Origin: Mycobacterium dioxanotrophicus
GTDB lineage: Bacteria > Actinomycetota > Actinomycetes > Mycobacteriales > Mycobacteriaceae
Reading direction: 5' to 3'
Length of the DNA: 64,000 nt
Assembly (NCBI RefSeq): GCF_002157835.1
Contig: NZ_CP020809.1
Coordinates: forward strand, 7,378,001-7,442,000
The notes under the pieces were generated by a model that did not search any database, was not told where the DNA came from, and saw nothing but the letters and a program-made list of their open reading frames with translations. Positions 26,484 through 38,699 of the stretch are shown in pieces. The translations under genes were made by a program, and so were the position numbers. The stretch's first letter is position 1. The number at the start of each line of letters is the position of its first letter.

Positions 26484-27700
26484 GCCGATGCCTCATTCCG
26501 GTACTTGCGCAGTTCCTGTTTGGCGATGGCCCGCTTGTGCACCTCGTCGGGACCGTCGGCCAGTCGCAGCGTCCGCAGATGAGCCCAGGCCATCGCCAGC
26601 GGGAAGTCGTCGGTGACCCCACCGCCACCGTGCACCTGGATGGCCCGGTCGATGATCTTCAACGCGATGTTGGGCGCGGCCACCTTGATCGCCGCGATCT
26701 CCGTGCGGGCAGCCTTGTTACCGACGGTGTCCATCAGGTAGGCCGCCTTGAGCGTGAGCAGCCGGATCATCTCGATGTCGATGCGTGCCTCGGCGATCCA
26801 GTCCTGAATGTTGGCGTTCTCACTGAGCGGCTTGCCGAACGTGACCCGCGACTGCGCGCGCCTGCACATCAATTCCAGCGCACGCTCGGCCATACCGATG
26901 GACCGCATGCAGTGGTGGATCCGGCCCGGTCCGAGACGGGCTTGGCTGATGGCGAAGCCCTCCCCTTCACCTTTGAGCACATCGGAGGCGGGCACCCGAA
27001 CGTCGTTGAACACGATCTCGGCGTGCCCCTCACGGTCCTGGTAGCCGAAGACCGGCAGGTTCCGGATCACGGTGATGCCCGGCGCGTCGATGGGCACCAC
27101 CATCATCGACTGCTGGCGATGCACCGCAGCGCTCGGATCGGTCTTGCCCATCACGATCAGCACCTTGCAATTGCGGTGCATCCCGTTGGAGGCAAACCAC
27201 TTTCGACCGTTCAGCACATAGTCGTCCCCGTCGCGGACCATGGACATCTCGACATTGGTGGCATCCGAGCTGGCCACCTGCGGCTCGGTCATCGCGAATG
27301 CCGACCGGATGGTGCCATCGAGCAACGGCTTGAGGTAACGCTCCTTGTGCTCGTCGGTGCCGAACAACGTGAGCACTTCCATGTTGCCGGTGTCCGGCGC
27401 ACTGCAGTTACACGCTTCGGAGGCGAGGTGGCTGCGGCCCATGATCTCGGCCAGCGGCGCGTACTCCAGATTGGACAGACCCGGCCCCCACTCCGGATGA
27501 GGATGAAACAGGTTCCACAACCCCCGCCGTCGCGCCTCGGCCTTGAGCTCCTCCAACACCGGCGGATGAAAGTGTGGATCACCCGCCGCCCGCATCTGCT
27601 CGTCGTAGACCGCTTCGGCGGGATAGACCTGCGAATCTATGAAGTCGAGCAACTGGGTTTGGTACTGCTGCGCGCGCTCGGACATATCGAACATAGGCAT
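26480..27700 (-). CDS. Acyl-CoA dehydrogenase, first gene of a four-gene operon
   Basis: FAD-dependent acyl-CoA dehydrogenase, 406 residues, similar to the ACAD10/11 C-terminal domain. [15 protein letters not shown], the flavin-binding [25 protein letters not shown] and [14 protein letters not shown] are characteristic. The open frame extends 224 codons upstream opposite a real gene, so ATG at 27700 (AGAGG 8 bp upstream) is taken. A start two codons on (27694) is equally possible. It heads the operon with SDR, APH and DUF1345. It is clearly paralogous to the gene at 42073-43326. Confidence 0.88.
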   Translation of the reverse strand: MPMFDMSERAQQYQTQLLDFIDSQVYPAEAVYDEQMRAAGDPHFHPPVLEELKAEARRRGLWNLFHPHPEWGPGLSNLEYAPLAEIMGRSHLASEACNCSAPDTGNMEVLTLFGTDEHKERYLKPLLDGTIRSAFAMTEPQVASSDATNVEMSMVRDGDDYVLNGRKWFASNGMHRNCKVLIVMGKTDPSAAVHRQQSMMVVPIDAPGITVIRNLPVFGYQDREGHAEIVFNDVRVPASDVLKGEGEGFAISQARLGPGRIHHCMRSIGMAERALELMCRRAQSRVTFGKPLSENANIQDWIAEARIDIEMIRLLTLKAAYLMDTVGNKAARTEIAAIKVAAPNIALKIIDRAIQVHGGGGVTDDFPLAMAWAHLRTLRLADGPDEVHKRAIAKQELRKYRNEASA

Positions 27701-27916
27701 GATTACACCTCTGATTGGTTTGAACTGACCGCACTCTTGCCACCCATGTTGGGGCCGAACCGGCCGGGCACTACCCGATTGCTCGATTTCGTTGCGGGCC
27801 GGCCGACATGGCCACGAACCACCATGATCCCGTTGGTCGGCGCCGCGCCCACGCCGCCCGCAGCATCGCAGCAAACTTCCAGCTGGATCACAGCACCGGC
27901 CGGTAAAGATGTGCGC

Positions 27917-28366
27917 ATGGATACTGCGACAGTAGACAGCCAGTACGCCGCGCTGCAGCAACAGGCTCAGCAGACTTCGGCGTTGCTGCAGGCGCTGGCG
28001 GGCAAGCTGTCGACTGCGGCTGCCGCCGGCGACGCCAACGCTCGGGAGTGGGCGCTCGACCTCAAGGAGATCGCGCTGGCGATCCGCGACGAGGAGAGCT
28101 CCACCACCCAGCTGTTGACCGCCATCCATGCGCTGGTGGACAACCACGTGCAGGCCCCGGTGTATCAGCAGCCCGAACCGCAGTACCAGCAGCCGCAGTA
28201 CCCGGCCCAGCAGGCCTACCAGCCGCAGTACGCGCCGCAGTACCAACCCCAACAGGGTGGGGCACTGCAGCACTTCCTGGGCGGTCGGTTCGGTCAGGCG
28301 ATCGTCAACGGAGCCGGTTTCGGCATCGGCGACGACATCGTCAACAGCATCTTCGACCGGATCTGA
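27917..28366 (+). CDS. Q/P/Y-rich protein of unknown function
   Basis: Protein of 149 residues in three parts. Residues 1-78 form a helical, coiled-coil-like head. Residues 79-115 are a low-complexity stretch made of Gln, Pro and Tyr with repeated QPQY units. Residues 116-149 form a conserved-looking Gly/hydrophobic tail ([20 protein letters not shown]). There is no signal peptide. The ATG at 27917 is the first in frame with this composition. It ends 6 bp before the converging P450 stop. The tail resembles scaffold or membrane-associating segments, but no family was recognised. The 216-bp gap before it (27701-27916) is divergent promoter space. Confidence 0.72.
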   Translation: MDTATVDSQYAALQQQAQQTSALLQALAGKLSTAAAAGDANAREWALDLKEIALAIRDEESSTTQLLTAIHALVDNHVQAPVYQQPEPQYQQPQYPAQQAYQPQYAPQYQPQQGGALQHFLGGRFGQAIVNGAGFGIGDDIVNSIFDRI

Positions 28367-28372
28367 CGGCAC

Positions 28373-29686
28373 TCACCCCGTCAACCCGACGGCCTCCGTT
28401 CGCCTGCAGCCCAATTGGGCGGGCAGCCGCTCGAATCCGTGGAGGTTGACCAGATCTCGCCGCTTCGGGCGCTCGGTCAGCCGTAGATCGGGATAGGACT
28501 CGAACAGCGCGCGCAACGCCGTGGTGCCTTCGATGCGGGCCAGGGCGGCGCCCAGGCACGCGTGGATACCCGAGGCGAACGCGAGGTGGTCGCGGGCATT
28601 GCGTCGAGTGACGTCGAAGACCGCCGGAGCGGGGAACACCCTCGGATCGCGGTTCGCGCCACCGAGCAACACCGCGACCATGTCACCGGCCCGAATGCGT
28701 TGTCCTGCAAGGTCGATGTCGCATCGCGCGGTGCGGGCGGTCATCTGGACCGGGCTGTCGATGCGGAGGATCTCCTCTACCGCTGCGGGCCACAGATCGG
28801 GTTGGTCACGCAGTCGCTGCAGCTGATCGGGGTGCTGCAGCAGCAGGACGATGCCGTTGCCGATGAGATTCACCGTGGTCTCGAACCCGGCGCCGATGAG
28901 AAGTGCTGCGTTGGCGGTGAGTTCGCGTTCGGTGAGGGTGTTGTCGGCCGCCATGCGGCTGAACGGGTTGTCGTCGGGGACACCGGTCCGCACCCGACGG
29001 AAGTGCTCGGTGAGATAGCCGTCGATGCCGCGTAGCCCGTCGATGGCCTGGCGATAGGTCCGCCAGCGAATCCCGATGTCCAGCAACGGCGCTCCGTGGT
29101 GCCCCCACTGCAACAGCCGCGCATGGGTGTCCTCGGGCAGGCCGAGGATCTGAGCGATCATCGCGACGGGTAGCGCCGAGGCGAAGTCGGCGATCAGGTC
29201 CGGCTCCGGGCTGGCGGCGAGTCGGTCGATCAGCTCGCGCGTCACCTCGGCCACGCGGGTGTCGAGGGTGTCGATGGCCCGCGGCGTGAAGCTCTGCGCG
29301 ACCAGTTGGCGGTAACGCGTGTGGTCGGGCGGATCGACGATCACCATCGCAGGCGGCTCGACCGGGTTCGCGACCCCGGGGTCGGTGCGCGCCAGCAGTG
29401 CCCGCAGGGGTGCGGGCAGCTCCATACCCGTCGGCGGCGTGACGCCGAACCGTTTGTCCCGCAGTATTTCTCGGCACACCGAGTGGTCGGCACTGGCCCA
29501 TGCGAAGGGCGTGCGGATGAGCGGCCCGCGCGCCCGGATCTCCTCCATCAGCGGATATGGATCGAGGCCACGCCCATGATTGGCGATCAGCCCGGCCACG
29601 GGATTTCCCCGCACCGCCTGAAATCTCATGAACGTCCTCGGCACCGCGTGCAGTGCCACCCATCGCGCCCACAGTCCGATGTCCAT
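28373..29686 (-). CDS. Cytochrome P450
   Basis: Soluble bacterial P450, 437 residues, a heme monooxygenase needing ferredoxin partners not encoded here. The I-helix motif is GAGFETTVN, the K-helix ExxR is EEILRIDSP, and the heme ligand is Cys at about residue 377 in FASGIHACLGAAL. ATG at 29686 with GGAGGG 6 bp upstream is preferred over an open extension of 44 codons that runs into the divergent TetR gene. Substrate unknown; regulation by the divergent TetR is likely. Confidence 0.88.
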   Translation of the reverse strand: MDIGLWARWVALHAVPRTFMRFQAVRGNPVAGLIANHGRGLDPYPLMEEIRARGPLIRTPFAWASADHSVCREILRDKRFGVTPPTGMELPAPLRALLARTDPGVANPVEPPAMVIVDPPDHTRYRQLVAQSFTPRAIDTLDTRVAEVTRELIDRLAASPEPDLIADFASALPVAMIAQILGLPEDTHARLLQWGHHGAPLLDIGIRWRTYRQAIDGLRGIDGYLTEHFRRVRTGVPDDNPFSRMAADNTLTERELTANAALLIGAGFETTVNLIGNGIVLLLQHPDQLQRLRDQPDLWPAAVEEILRIDSPVQMTARTARCDIDLAGQRIRAGDMVAVLLGGANRDPRVFPAPAVFDVTRRNARDHLAFASGIHACLGAALARIEGTTALRALFESYPDLRLTERPKRRDLVNLHGFERLPAQLGCRRTEAVGLTG

Positions 29687-29722
29687 CAACACCCTCCCCG
29701 AGCCGTGATCGATCCCTAGAAT

Positions 29723-29755
29723 GAGACGGAGAGACAAATAGACGCTCATCGTCTC
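29723..29755. promoter_or_regulatory. Inverted repeat between P450 and TetR genes
   Basis: GAGACG (29723-29728) and CGTCTC (29750-29755) form an inverted repeat in the 125-bp divergent region between P450 and TetR, with further GAC-rich elements between the arms. It is a candidate TetR operator, by position. Confidence 0.4.
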
Positions 29756-29811
29756 GCTTGTGTCGATGACTACGCTACGACGACGGGCATCCGCAGGCAA
29801 GGAGGAGTTGC

Positions 29812-30483
29812 GTGACAACGACGCGAACAGCCGACTTCGTGCGACGGCTCGCCCGGCCCGACCCCGCGGTGCTGACCCTGGTCCGCGAACCGGACGCGAT
29901 CAGCACCCGCATCCTGGCTGCAGCGCTGGAACAGGCTGAGCTGGTGGGCATCCGGCGCACCACCATGGAAGACGTGGCACGCCGCAGCGGTGTTGGCCGC
30001 GCGACACTGTACCGACGCTTCCCCACCAAGGATGCGCTGATCGACGCCCTGGTACTCGCCGAGGCGCGCCGCTATCTCGAAGGCAGCGACAGAGCTCGTG
30101 CGCAGGCCGAGAGCTTGGAGGACCGCATGGTCTTCGACACTGTGTTCACCGTGACGTTCCTGCGTGAGCACGCTCTCCTCAAGAAGCTGTTGCGCACCGA
30201 GCCCGAGACCATCCTGCCGAGCCTGACCGTCGACGCCGGCGCCATCATCGATTTCGCCACCGAGCACTCCGCCGCCCAGCTACGCACCGACCTGTACGGG
30301 ACGGCCGAGACCACCGAAGCCCAGGAACGCCACCTGCGCACCGTTGCCGAACTGCACACCCGACTCACGTTGTCCTTCATCGTCACGCCGCACTCCAGCA
30401 TCAAACTCACCACGCTCGAAGACACGCGTGAGTACGTGCGGACTTATCTTTTGCCGATGGTCACTGCCGCAGAGCGTGATTGA
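29812..30483 (+). CDS. TetR-family regulator
   Basis: TetR repressor, 223 residues, GTG start with AGGAGG 7 bp upstream. The HTH is at about residues 45-85 (TMEDVARRSGVGRATLYRRFPTK). It diverges from the P450 gene, which it may control, and lies 4 bp ahead of the CorA-like gene, with which it is probably co-transcribed. Confidence 0.86.
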   Translation: MTTTRTADFVRRLARPDPAVLTLVREPDAISTRILAAALEQAELVGIRRTTMEDVARRSGVGRATLYRRFPTKDALIDALVLAEARRYLEGSDRARAQAESLEDRMVFDTVFTVTFLREHALLKKLLRTEPETILPSLTVDAGAIIDFATEHSAAQLRTDLYGTAETTEAQERHLRTVAELHTRLTLSFIVTPHSSIKLTTLEDTREYVRTYLLPMVTAAERD

Positions 30484-30487
30484 CTCG

Positions 30488-31498
<1,011 letters not shown>

Positions 31499-31513
31499 GA
31501 CTTATCTCACAGG

Positions 31514-31529
31514 TCCCCCTTTTGGGGGA
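31514..31529. promoter_or_regulatory. Perfect TCCCCC-tttt-GGGGGA hairpin in the corA-pntA gap
   Basis: A 6-bp perfect stem with a 4-base loop starts 16 bp after the corA stop and is followed at once by atatatatt. It could be the corA terminator, or an operator overlapping a -10-like TATATAT element of the pntA promoter. The remaining gap (31530-31634) carries a leader of more than 100 nt ahead of pntA. Confidence 0.5.
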
Positions 31530-31634
31530 TATATATTGGGTGTCAGACCAAATTGAACGCCGCAGGTCAAAGGTAAGCCCCAAAGCCAAGGGCGTCGTCG
31601 GGCATTGGAGGACGTACGAGATAGCCGAACTCAA

Positions 31635-31679
31635 ATGCAACACTCATCCATGCCCAATCAACAGATCGGACACAAGTAG
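31635..31679 (+). other. Possible 14-codon leader reading frame before pntA
   Basis: ATG at 31635 opens a frame encoding MQHSSMPNQQIGHK whose TAG stop directly abuts the pntA ATG (TAGATG). pntA has no obvious ribosome site of its own, so translation could be passed on from this leader. No ribosome site is seen for the leader either, so this stays tentative. Confidence 0.3.
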
Positions 31680-33215
31680 ATGATCATCGGGATTCCGCGC
31701 GAGTCTCAGCCAGGAGAAACGCGCGTCGCTGCCACACCGCAGACTGTGGGACAGATTACCAAGCTCGGCTATACCGTCGTCGTCGAATCCGGCGCAGGGG
31801 TGGCCTCGAGTTTCGCCGACAGCGCTTACGTAGCGGCGGGCGCCGAGATCGGCTCGTTCGAGCAGGTATGGGCAACAGATGTGGTGTTGAAGGTCAACGC
31901 ACCCACCGATGACGAGACCGCCGCGATGAGCGACGGTGCGACCCTGGTCGCCCTGATCTCGCCTGCCTTGAAACCCGAACTCGTCGAGAAGCTCGGCACG
32001 CGGCGCATCACGGTGCTGGCCATGGACGCGGTGCCGCGCATCTCCCGGGCACAGTCCCTGGACGTGCTGTCCTCGATGGCCAACATCGCCGGCTACCGAG
32101 CAGTGATCGAAGCCGCTCACGAGTTCGGCCGGTTCTTCACCGGTCAGGTGACCGCAGCCGGCAAGGTACCCCCGGCCAAGGTGCTCGTGGTCGGCGCGGG
32201 GGTCGCCGGGCTGGCCGCCATCGGTGCCGCGGGCAGCCTCGGCGCCATCGTGCGGGCCACCGACCCGCGCCCCGAGGTCGCCGATCAGGTCGCGTCGCTG
32301 GGCGGGGAATACCTCGCGGTCGATCCGGAGGCCGCCGAAGTGTCGACCACCGGCTACGCCAAAGAGATGGGTGACGACTACAAGGCCCGCGAAGCACAGC
32401 TCTATGCCGAGCAGTGCAAGGACGTCGACATCATCATCACCACCGCGCTGATCCCCGGCAGGCCCGCGCCCCGCATCATCACTGCCGACATGGTCGCGTC
32501 GATGAAATCGGGCAGCGTGATCGTCGACATGGCCGCGGCCAACGGCGGCAACGTCGAAGGCACCGTCAAGGATCAGGCGGTCGTGACCGACAACGGTGTC
32601 ACGATCATCGGCTACACCGATCTGGCGGGCCGCCTGCCAGCGCAGGCCTCCCAGCTGTATGGCACCAACCTCGTGAACCTGCTCAAGCTGCTGACGCCCG
32701 AGAAGGACGGCAAGCTCATCCTGGACTTCGACGACGTGGTGCAGCGGTCGGTGACCGTGGTGCGCGACGGTGAGGTCACCTGGCCGCCGCCACCGGTGCA
32801 GGTGTCCGCTGCGCCCGTCGCGAAGGCGGCCGCCGAAGCCCCCGCCGCCAAGCCGGAAAAGCAGCCGATGTCGACCGGACGCCGGCTCGGGGTGACGTTC
32901 ACCGTCGCGGCTGCGGTCTTCGCGCTGATCGCGATCTCCCCGAGCGCACTGCAGGTGCACCTGACGGTCTTCGCGCTGGCGATCGTGATCGGCTACTACG
33001 TGATCGGCAATGTGCATCACGCGCTGCACACCCCGCTGATGTCGGTGACCAACGCGATCTCGGGAATCATCGTGGTCGGCGCGCTGCTGCAGATCGGCCA
33101 GCACAACGTCCCGGTCACCGTGCTGGCCTGCGCGGCGATCCTGCTCGCCAGCATCAACGTCTTCGGTGGCTTCGCGGTGACCCGCCGCATGCTCGCGATG
33201 TTCTCCCGCAGCTAG
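31680..33215 (+). CDS. pntA: NAD(P) transhydrogenase alpha subunit, fused PntAA-PntAB form
   Basis: Alpha subunit of proton-translocating transhydrogenase, 511 residues, which with PntB transfers hydride between NADH and NADP using the proton gradient. The NAD(H)-binding domain I (about 1-370) begins [20 protein letters not shown] and contains [18 protein letters not shown]. An Ala/Pro/Lys linker leads to four C-terminal membrane helices (domain IIa). Domain I and IIa are one polypeptide, as in E. coli, while M. tuberculosis has them split as PntAa and PntAb. It precedes pntB by 29 bp. Confidence 0.94.
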   Translation: MIIGIPRESQPGETRVAATPQTVGQITKLGYTVVVESGAGVASSFADSAYVAAGAEIGSFEQVWATDVVLKVNAPTDDETAAMSDGATLVALISPALKPELVEKLGTRRITVLAMDAVPRISRAQSLDVLSSMANIAGYRAVIEAAHEFGRFFTGQVTAAGKVPPAKVLVVGAGVAGLAAIGAAGSLGAIVRATDPRPEVADQVASLGGEYLAVDPEAAEVSTTGYAKEMGDDYKAREAQLYAEQCKDVDIIITTALIPGRPAPRIITADMVASMKSGSVIVDMAAANGGNVEGTVKDQAVVTDNGVTIIGYTDLAGRLPAQASQLYGTNLVNLLKLLTPEKDGKLILDFDDVVQRSVTVVRDGEVTWPPPPVQVSAAPVAKAAAEAPAAKPEKQPMSTGRRLGVTFTVAAAVFALIAISPSALQVHLTVFALAIVIGYYVIGNVHHALHTPLMSVTNAISGIIVVGALLQIGQHNVPVTVLACAAILLASINVFGGFAVTRRMLAMFSRS

Positions 33216-33244
33216 AACCCGCTCTCCCACAAGACATCTTTCGA

Positions 33245-34693
<1,449 letters not shown>

Positions 34694-34719
34694 CCCGCCA
34701 GAAACTAGGATGTGCAAGT

Positions 34720-35859
34720 ATGCCGGTCGACCGCTTACTGCCATCCGATGAGGCGCGCGATCTCATCGCCCTGACCTGCGATATCGCGGACAAGGTGCTC
34801 GAGGAGATCGTCGACGAACACGAGCGGGACGAGAAGTACCCGGAAGGGGTCTTCGGCCAACTGGGGCAGGCAGGTCTGCTGAGCCTGCCCCAGCCCGAGC
34901 AGTGGGGCGGCGGCGGTCAGCCCTACGAGGTGTACCTACAGGTACTCGAGGAGATCGCCGCCCGCTGGGCTGCCATCGCCGTGGCCGTCAGCGTGCACAG
35001 CCTGTCGTCGCATCCGCTGCTGGCCTACGGCACCGACGAGCAGAAGCAGCGCTGGCTGCCCGGCATGCTCTCGGGCACCCAGATCGGCGCCTATAGCCTG
35101 TCGGAGCCCCAGGCGGGATCGGACGCCGCGGCGCTGCGCTGCTCGGCCACGCGGTCCGGCGACGGCTACGTGCTCAACGGGTCCAAGGCATGGATCACCC
35201 ACGGCGGCAAGGCGGACTTCTACACCTTGTTCGCACGGACCGGCGAGGGGTCTCGCGGAGTGTCGTGCTTCCTGGTGCCCGGCGATCTCGACGGTCTGAC
35301 CTTCGGCAAGCCCGAGGAGAAGATGGGGCTACACGCGGTCCCCACCACATCGGCGTTCTACGACAACGCACTGCTCGACGCCGACCGACTCATCGGCTCC
35401 GAGGGTCAGGGCCTGTCGATCGCGTTCTCGGCTCTGGACTCGGGCCGGCTCGGTATCGCGGCGGTGGCCGTCGGCATCGCACAGGCGGCGCTGAACGAGG
35501 CTGTGCGCTACGCCAACGAGCGCACCACGTTCGGGCGCAAGATCATCGATCATCAGGGCCTGGGCTTTCTGCTGGCCGACATGGCCGCCGCGGTGGTCAG
35601 CGCCCGGGCCACCTACCTGGACGCCGCGCGCCGCCGCGATGCCGGTCTGCCGTATTCGACGCAGGCCAGCGTGGCCAAGCTCGTTGCCACCGATGCTGCG
35701 ATGAAAGTCACCACCGATGCCGTGCAGGTGTTCGGTGGCGCCGGCTACACCCGCGACTACCGCGTGGAGCGGTTCATGCGGGAAGCCAAGATCACGCAGA
35801 TCTTCGAAGGCACCAACCAGATCCAACGAATGGTGATCGCGCGGGCTTTGGGGTCCTGA
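34720..35859 (+). CDS. Acyl-CoA dehydrogenase (short/branched-chain type)
   Basis: FAD acyl-CoA dehydrogenase, 379 residues, the canonical length. YSLSEPQAGSDAAALR and GSKAWITHGGKAD mark the flavin region. The C-terminus FGGAGYTRDYRVERFMREAK and ITQIFEGTNQIQRMVIAR contains the catalytic Glu region. ATG at 34720 lies 26 bp after pntB; the open frame continues upstream only as a shadow of pntB. Closest in type to short- or branched-chain enzymes. It may be co-transcribed with pntAB. Confidence 0.88.
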   Translation: MPVDRLLPSDEARDLIALTCDIADKVLEEIVDEHERDEKYPEGVFGQLGQAGLLSLPQPEQWGGGGQPYEVYLQVLEEIAARWAAIAVAVSVHSLSSHPLLAYGTDEQKQRWLPGMLSGTQIGAYSLSEPQAGSDAAALRCSATRSGDGYVLNGSKAWITHGGKADFYTLFARTGEGSRGVSCFLVPGDLDGLTFGKPEEKMGLHAVPTTSAFYDNALLDADRLIGSEGQGLSIAFSALDSGRLGIAAVAVGIAQAALNEAVRYANERTTFGRKIIDHQGLGFLLADMAAAVVSARATYLDAARRRDAGLPYSTQASVAKLVATDAAMKVTTDAVQVFGGAGYTRDYRVERFMREAKITQIFEGTNQIQRMVIARALGS

Positions 35860-35901
35860 CAGGCCGCATAATGGCAGGTAACCGCATAATGACTGGCGAC
35901 T

Positions 35902-37530
35902 ATGACACAACCCGCACACGCGTACCCTCCGGCTCGGCACCGGATGGGCGGCCGAGTCCCGCGCCGCGGTCTTCGCGTTGCCCGCAGGTTGGCCGTGGGC
36001 CTGGCCGCGACGGCCGTGCTGGCAGGCACCGGCATGGGCTGGGTGGGCTATCACGGAGCGCTCAACGGCATCACCACGTCCAACGCGCTGGCGGGCGGTC
36101 CCGCGTCGTCGGGTAACACCCAGAACATCCTCATCATGGGGCTGGACAGCCGGCTCGACCAGCATGGCAATCCGCTGCCGCAGGACATCTACGATGCACT
36201 GCACGCCGGCGACGAGACGGTGGGCGGCTACAACTCCAACGTGCTGATCGTCGTCCATCTCCCCGGTGACGGCAGCCCGGCCACCGCGTTCTCCATCCCC
36301 CGCGACGACTACGTCCAGCTGGCCGGGTGTCCCAGCGGCACGTGCAAGGGCAAGGTGAAGCAGGCCTACGGGCTGGCCTACCAGCACGCGATGGACAACA
36401 TGGAGTCGGACTCCGACAACGCGGCCATCCACGAGCAGCAGGCCCGCGAGGCCGGGCGCAAGGCCGAGATCGCCACGGTGCGCAATCTGCTGGGCATCCC
36501 GATCGACCACTTCGTCGAGGTCACCCTCGGCGCGTTCTTCCAGATCGCCAAGGCCGTCGAACCGATCACCGTGTGTCTCAACGCCGACACCGAAGATCCC
36601 TATTCGGGGGCCAACTTCCACAAGGGTGTGCAGGAAATCGACGCCGCACAGGCGATGGCGTTCGTCCGGCAGCGCCGCGACGTCAACGACGAGAACTTCA
36701 CCGACCTGGACCGCACCCGCCGTCAGCAGGCCTTCATCGCCGCCCTGGTGTCGGCACTGAGCCACGGCGGCGGGCTCAACAACGCCAGCACACTGCGCAA
36801 CCTGCTCAACGTCGCGAAGCAGAACGTCGCGCTGGACTCAGGTTTCGACCTCGCCGAATTCGCCAAGCGCGCATCGGCTCTCACCGATCATCCGCCGTCG
36901 CTGTACACCTTGCCGATCAAGGAGTTCGGGCAGGACTCCCTCGGCGAGGACGTCAACATCATCGACGTCCCCACCGTCCGCAAGATCGTGCACGACCTGG
37001 TCTCCGGCCCCGACTCCGCCTCGGCACCCACGAGCACACCGGCGAAGGAGTCGAAGCTCAACGGTCACGGCGCAGTACTCAACGTGATCAACGCGTCGTC
37101 CTTCAACGGACTGGCCACGCATCTCGAATCTACTTTCGCGGCAAAGGGATTCACCGAAGGTCAGGTCGGTGACGCATCGTCATTGTCGGCCACCACCACC
37201 GTCGAATACGGGCAGGGCGCCGACACTGCGGGCCACGCGCTTGCCGATGAACTCGGGCTGACGGCAGAGCCGTCCACCGGTGTTGCGCCCGGTGCCGTGC
37301 AACTGACCATCGGCACCGACTTTCCCGCCGACGACTACCTCGACCGCAATACCGACGCGCTATCGAGCAGCGAGACGACGTCATCGGCAGCGTCCGGGTC
37401 GACGACCACCTCGTCCACCACTGTCAGCGCGCCGGTGACCACCGTGGCCGCCACGGCGACCGGTAGCTACTCACCGGCGCCCACCGACCTGACCCAGATG
37501 AAGGTTTCCGGCATTCCGTGCGTGAAATAG
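35902..37530 (+). CDS. LCP-family (LytR-CpsA-Psr) cell-wall ligase
   Basis: Membrane-anchored LCP protein, 542 residues. Mycobacterial LCP enzymes attach arabinogalactan to peptidoglycan. After a basic N-terminus and one membrane helix (about 27-48) comes the LCP domain with ILIMGLDSR, FSIPRDDYV (conserved Arg/Asp pair) and VRQRRDVNDENFTDLDRTRRQQ. A LytR C-terminal domain (about 385-465) follows, then a Ser/Thr-rich tail. It could be Lcp1 or CpsA-like; which one cannot be told from context. It converges on the histidine kinase gene. Confidence 0.9.
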   Translation: MTQPAHAYPPARHRMGGRVPRRGLRVARRLAVGLAATAVLAGTGMGWVGYHGALNGITTSNALAGGPASSGNTQNILIMGLDSRLDQHGNPLPQDIYDALHAGDETVGGYNSNVLIVVHLPGDGSPATAFSIPRDDYVQLAGCPSGTCKGKVKQAYGLAYQHAMDNMESDSDNAAIHEQQAREAGRKAEIATVRNLLGIPIDHFVEVTLGAFFQIAKAVEPITVCLNADTEDPYSGANFHKGVQEIDAAQAMAFVRQRRDVNDENFTDLDRTRRQQAFIAALVSALSHGGGLNNASTLRNLLNVAKQNVALDSGFDLAEFAKRASALTDHPPSLYTLPIKEFGQDSLGEDVNIIDVPTVRKIVHDLVSGPDSASAPTSTPAKESKLNGHGAVLNVINASSFNGLATHLESTFAAKGFTEGQVGDASSLSATTTVEYGQGADTAGHALADELGLTAEPSTGVAPGAVQLTIGTDFPADDYLDRNTDALSSSETTSSAASGSTTTSSTTVSAPVTTVAATATGSYSPAPTDLTQMKVSGIPCVK

Positions 37531-37534
37531 GGTG

Positions 37535-38698
37535 CTAGAGCGTCACCGTCACCCGCGTACCGCTGCCCGGCCAGGTGTCGATGTCCATGGTTCCGTCGTT
37601 GGCTTCGACACGAACCTGCAAGGACGCCAAGCCGATATGCCCACTTGCCACCGATGTCGTGACCCTCGCCGGATCGAATCCCGCGCCGTCGTCGGCCACT
37701 ACCAACACAATTCGGTCCCCCTTGCGATGAAGTCCTACGCTCACCTCGGTGGCGCGGGCATGCTTGTTCACGTTCGCCAGCAGCTCGCGGGCCGCGCGGT
37801 ACAGCAGGGCCTGTGACTCCGGCTGCCCGACATCCTCGATGTCGGCAGTCACCACCACATCGCGATTCTCGTACTGCCGCAACAGTTCCCGCACGGCCGC
37901 GGCAAGGCCGAGCTGCGCCAGCACCTGCGGGTGCAACTCCGTGACCGTCGAACGCAACCCGGCGGCGGTCTCCTGCAGCGCCGCGCGCACCCGGTCCAGA
38001 GCGGGATCCGGTATCCGCTCGCGAATCTCGTCGAGATCCAGCCGGGCCGCCAACAACGTCTGCAGCGGCCCGTCGTGCAGGTGCTCGGCGAGTTCGGCAT
38101 TGCGGATGTCATCGGCGCGGGCGGATTCCGACACCAAGCGGCGCCGCACCTCCAGCAGCCACCGCACCCGCGCCGACCGGCGCACCAGCACCAGCGACAA
38201 CGCGGTCGTCGCCACGGCGAGCCAGACCAGGAAGCCGACGTGCATGTAGACGACGTTGGGCAGCCCGACGTTGTCGTCCCGCTTGGAGTAGAAGATCCAC
38301 ACCACCAGGTAACCCACGGCGGTCGCGGCACCCAGCAGTGCGGTGAGCACCGGGCGGTCCTGGAAGGCGATGGAAATCGGCAGCAGGAAGAACACGGGCA
38401 GCAGCGCCGCCGTCGCACCACCGGAGACCGCGCACAGCGCCACCAACACCAGCACGTCGACCGCCGTCGAGGCCCATTCCACCCACCGGGGCATCGGCCC
38501 GCGCAGCACCACCACCAGCCAGACGACGGCCGCGACGGCGTACACGCCGATGATCACGGCGTAGACCTCGGGCAGCCAGTGGTCCACCTCCCACACCGAG
38601 ACCAGCACGAGGATCAGCACGATGAGCGGCACCCGCAGCACGGCTGACACCCGGACGGGTTGGGAGGCAAAGAAGTCGACGGTCCGCTGGAACGCCAT
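37535..38698 (-). CDS. Sensor histidine kinase, NarL-system type (HisKA_3)
   Basis: Membrane sensor kinase, 387 residues. About six hydrophobic helices (15-180) form an unusual membrane sensor without a large external loop. They lead to the HisKA_3 dimerisation domain with the phospho-His in AEHLHDGPLQTLLAARLDLD and an HATPase domain (N box ANVNKHARA, G1 VADDGAGFD, G2 GHIGLASLQ). It is translated 1 bp after the response regulator stop, so the two form one system. The signal is unknown. Confidence 0.9.
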   Translation of the reverse strand: MAFQRTVDFFASQPVRVSAVLRVPLIVLILVLVSVWEVDHWLPEVYAVIIGVYAVAAVVWLVVVLRGPMPRWVEWASTAVDVLVLVALCAVSGGATAALLPVFFLLPISIAFQDRPVLTALLGAATAVGYLVVWIFYSKRDDNVGLPNVVYMHVGFLVWLAVATTALSLVLVRRSARVRWLLEVRRRLVSESARADDIRNAELAEHLHDGPLQTLLAARLDLDEIRERIPDPALDRVRAALQETAAGLRSTVTELHPQVLAQLGLAAAVRELLRQYENRDVVVTADIEDVGQPESQALLYRAARELLANVNKHARATEVSVGLHRKGDRIVLVVADDGAGFDPARVTTSVASGHIGLASLQVRVEANDGTMDIDTWPGSGTRVTVTL

Positions 38699-38699
38699 G

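Noticed and set aside
26537..27916. Long plus-strand open frame leading into the Q/P/Y-rich gene
   Set aside because: It is the antisense shadow of the acyl-CoA dehydrogenase; only the part from 27917 has its own protein-like composition.
27947..28260. Direct repeats in the Q/P/Y-rich gene as a CRISPR or tandem DNA repeat
   Set aside because: The periodicity comes from codons for Gln, Pro and Tyr in a coding region; there are no equal-length spacers.
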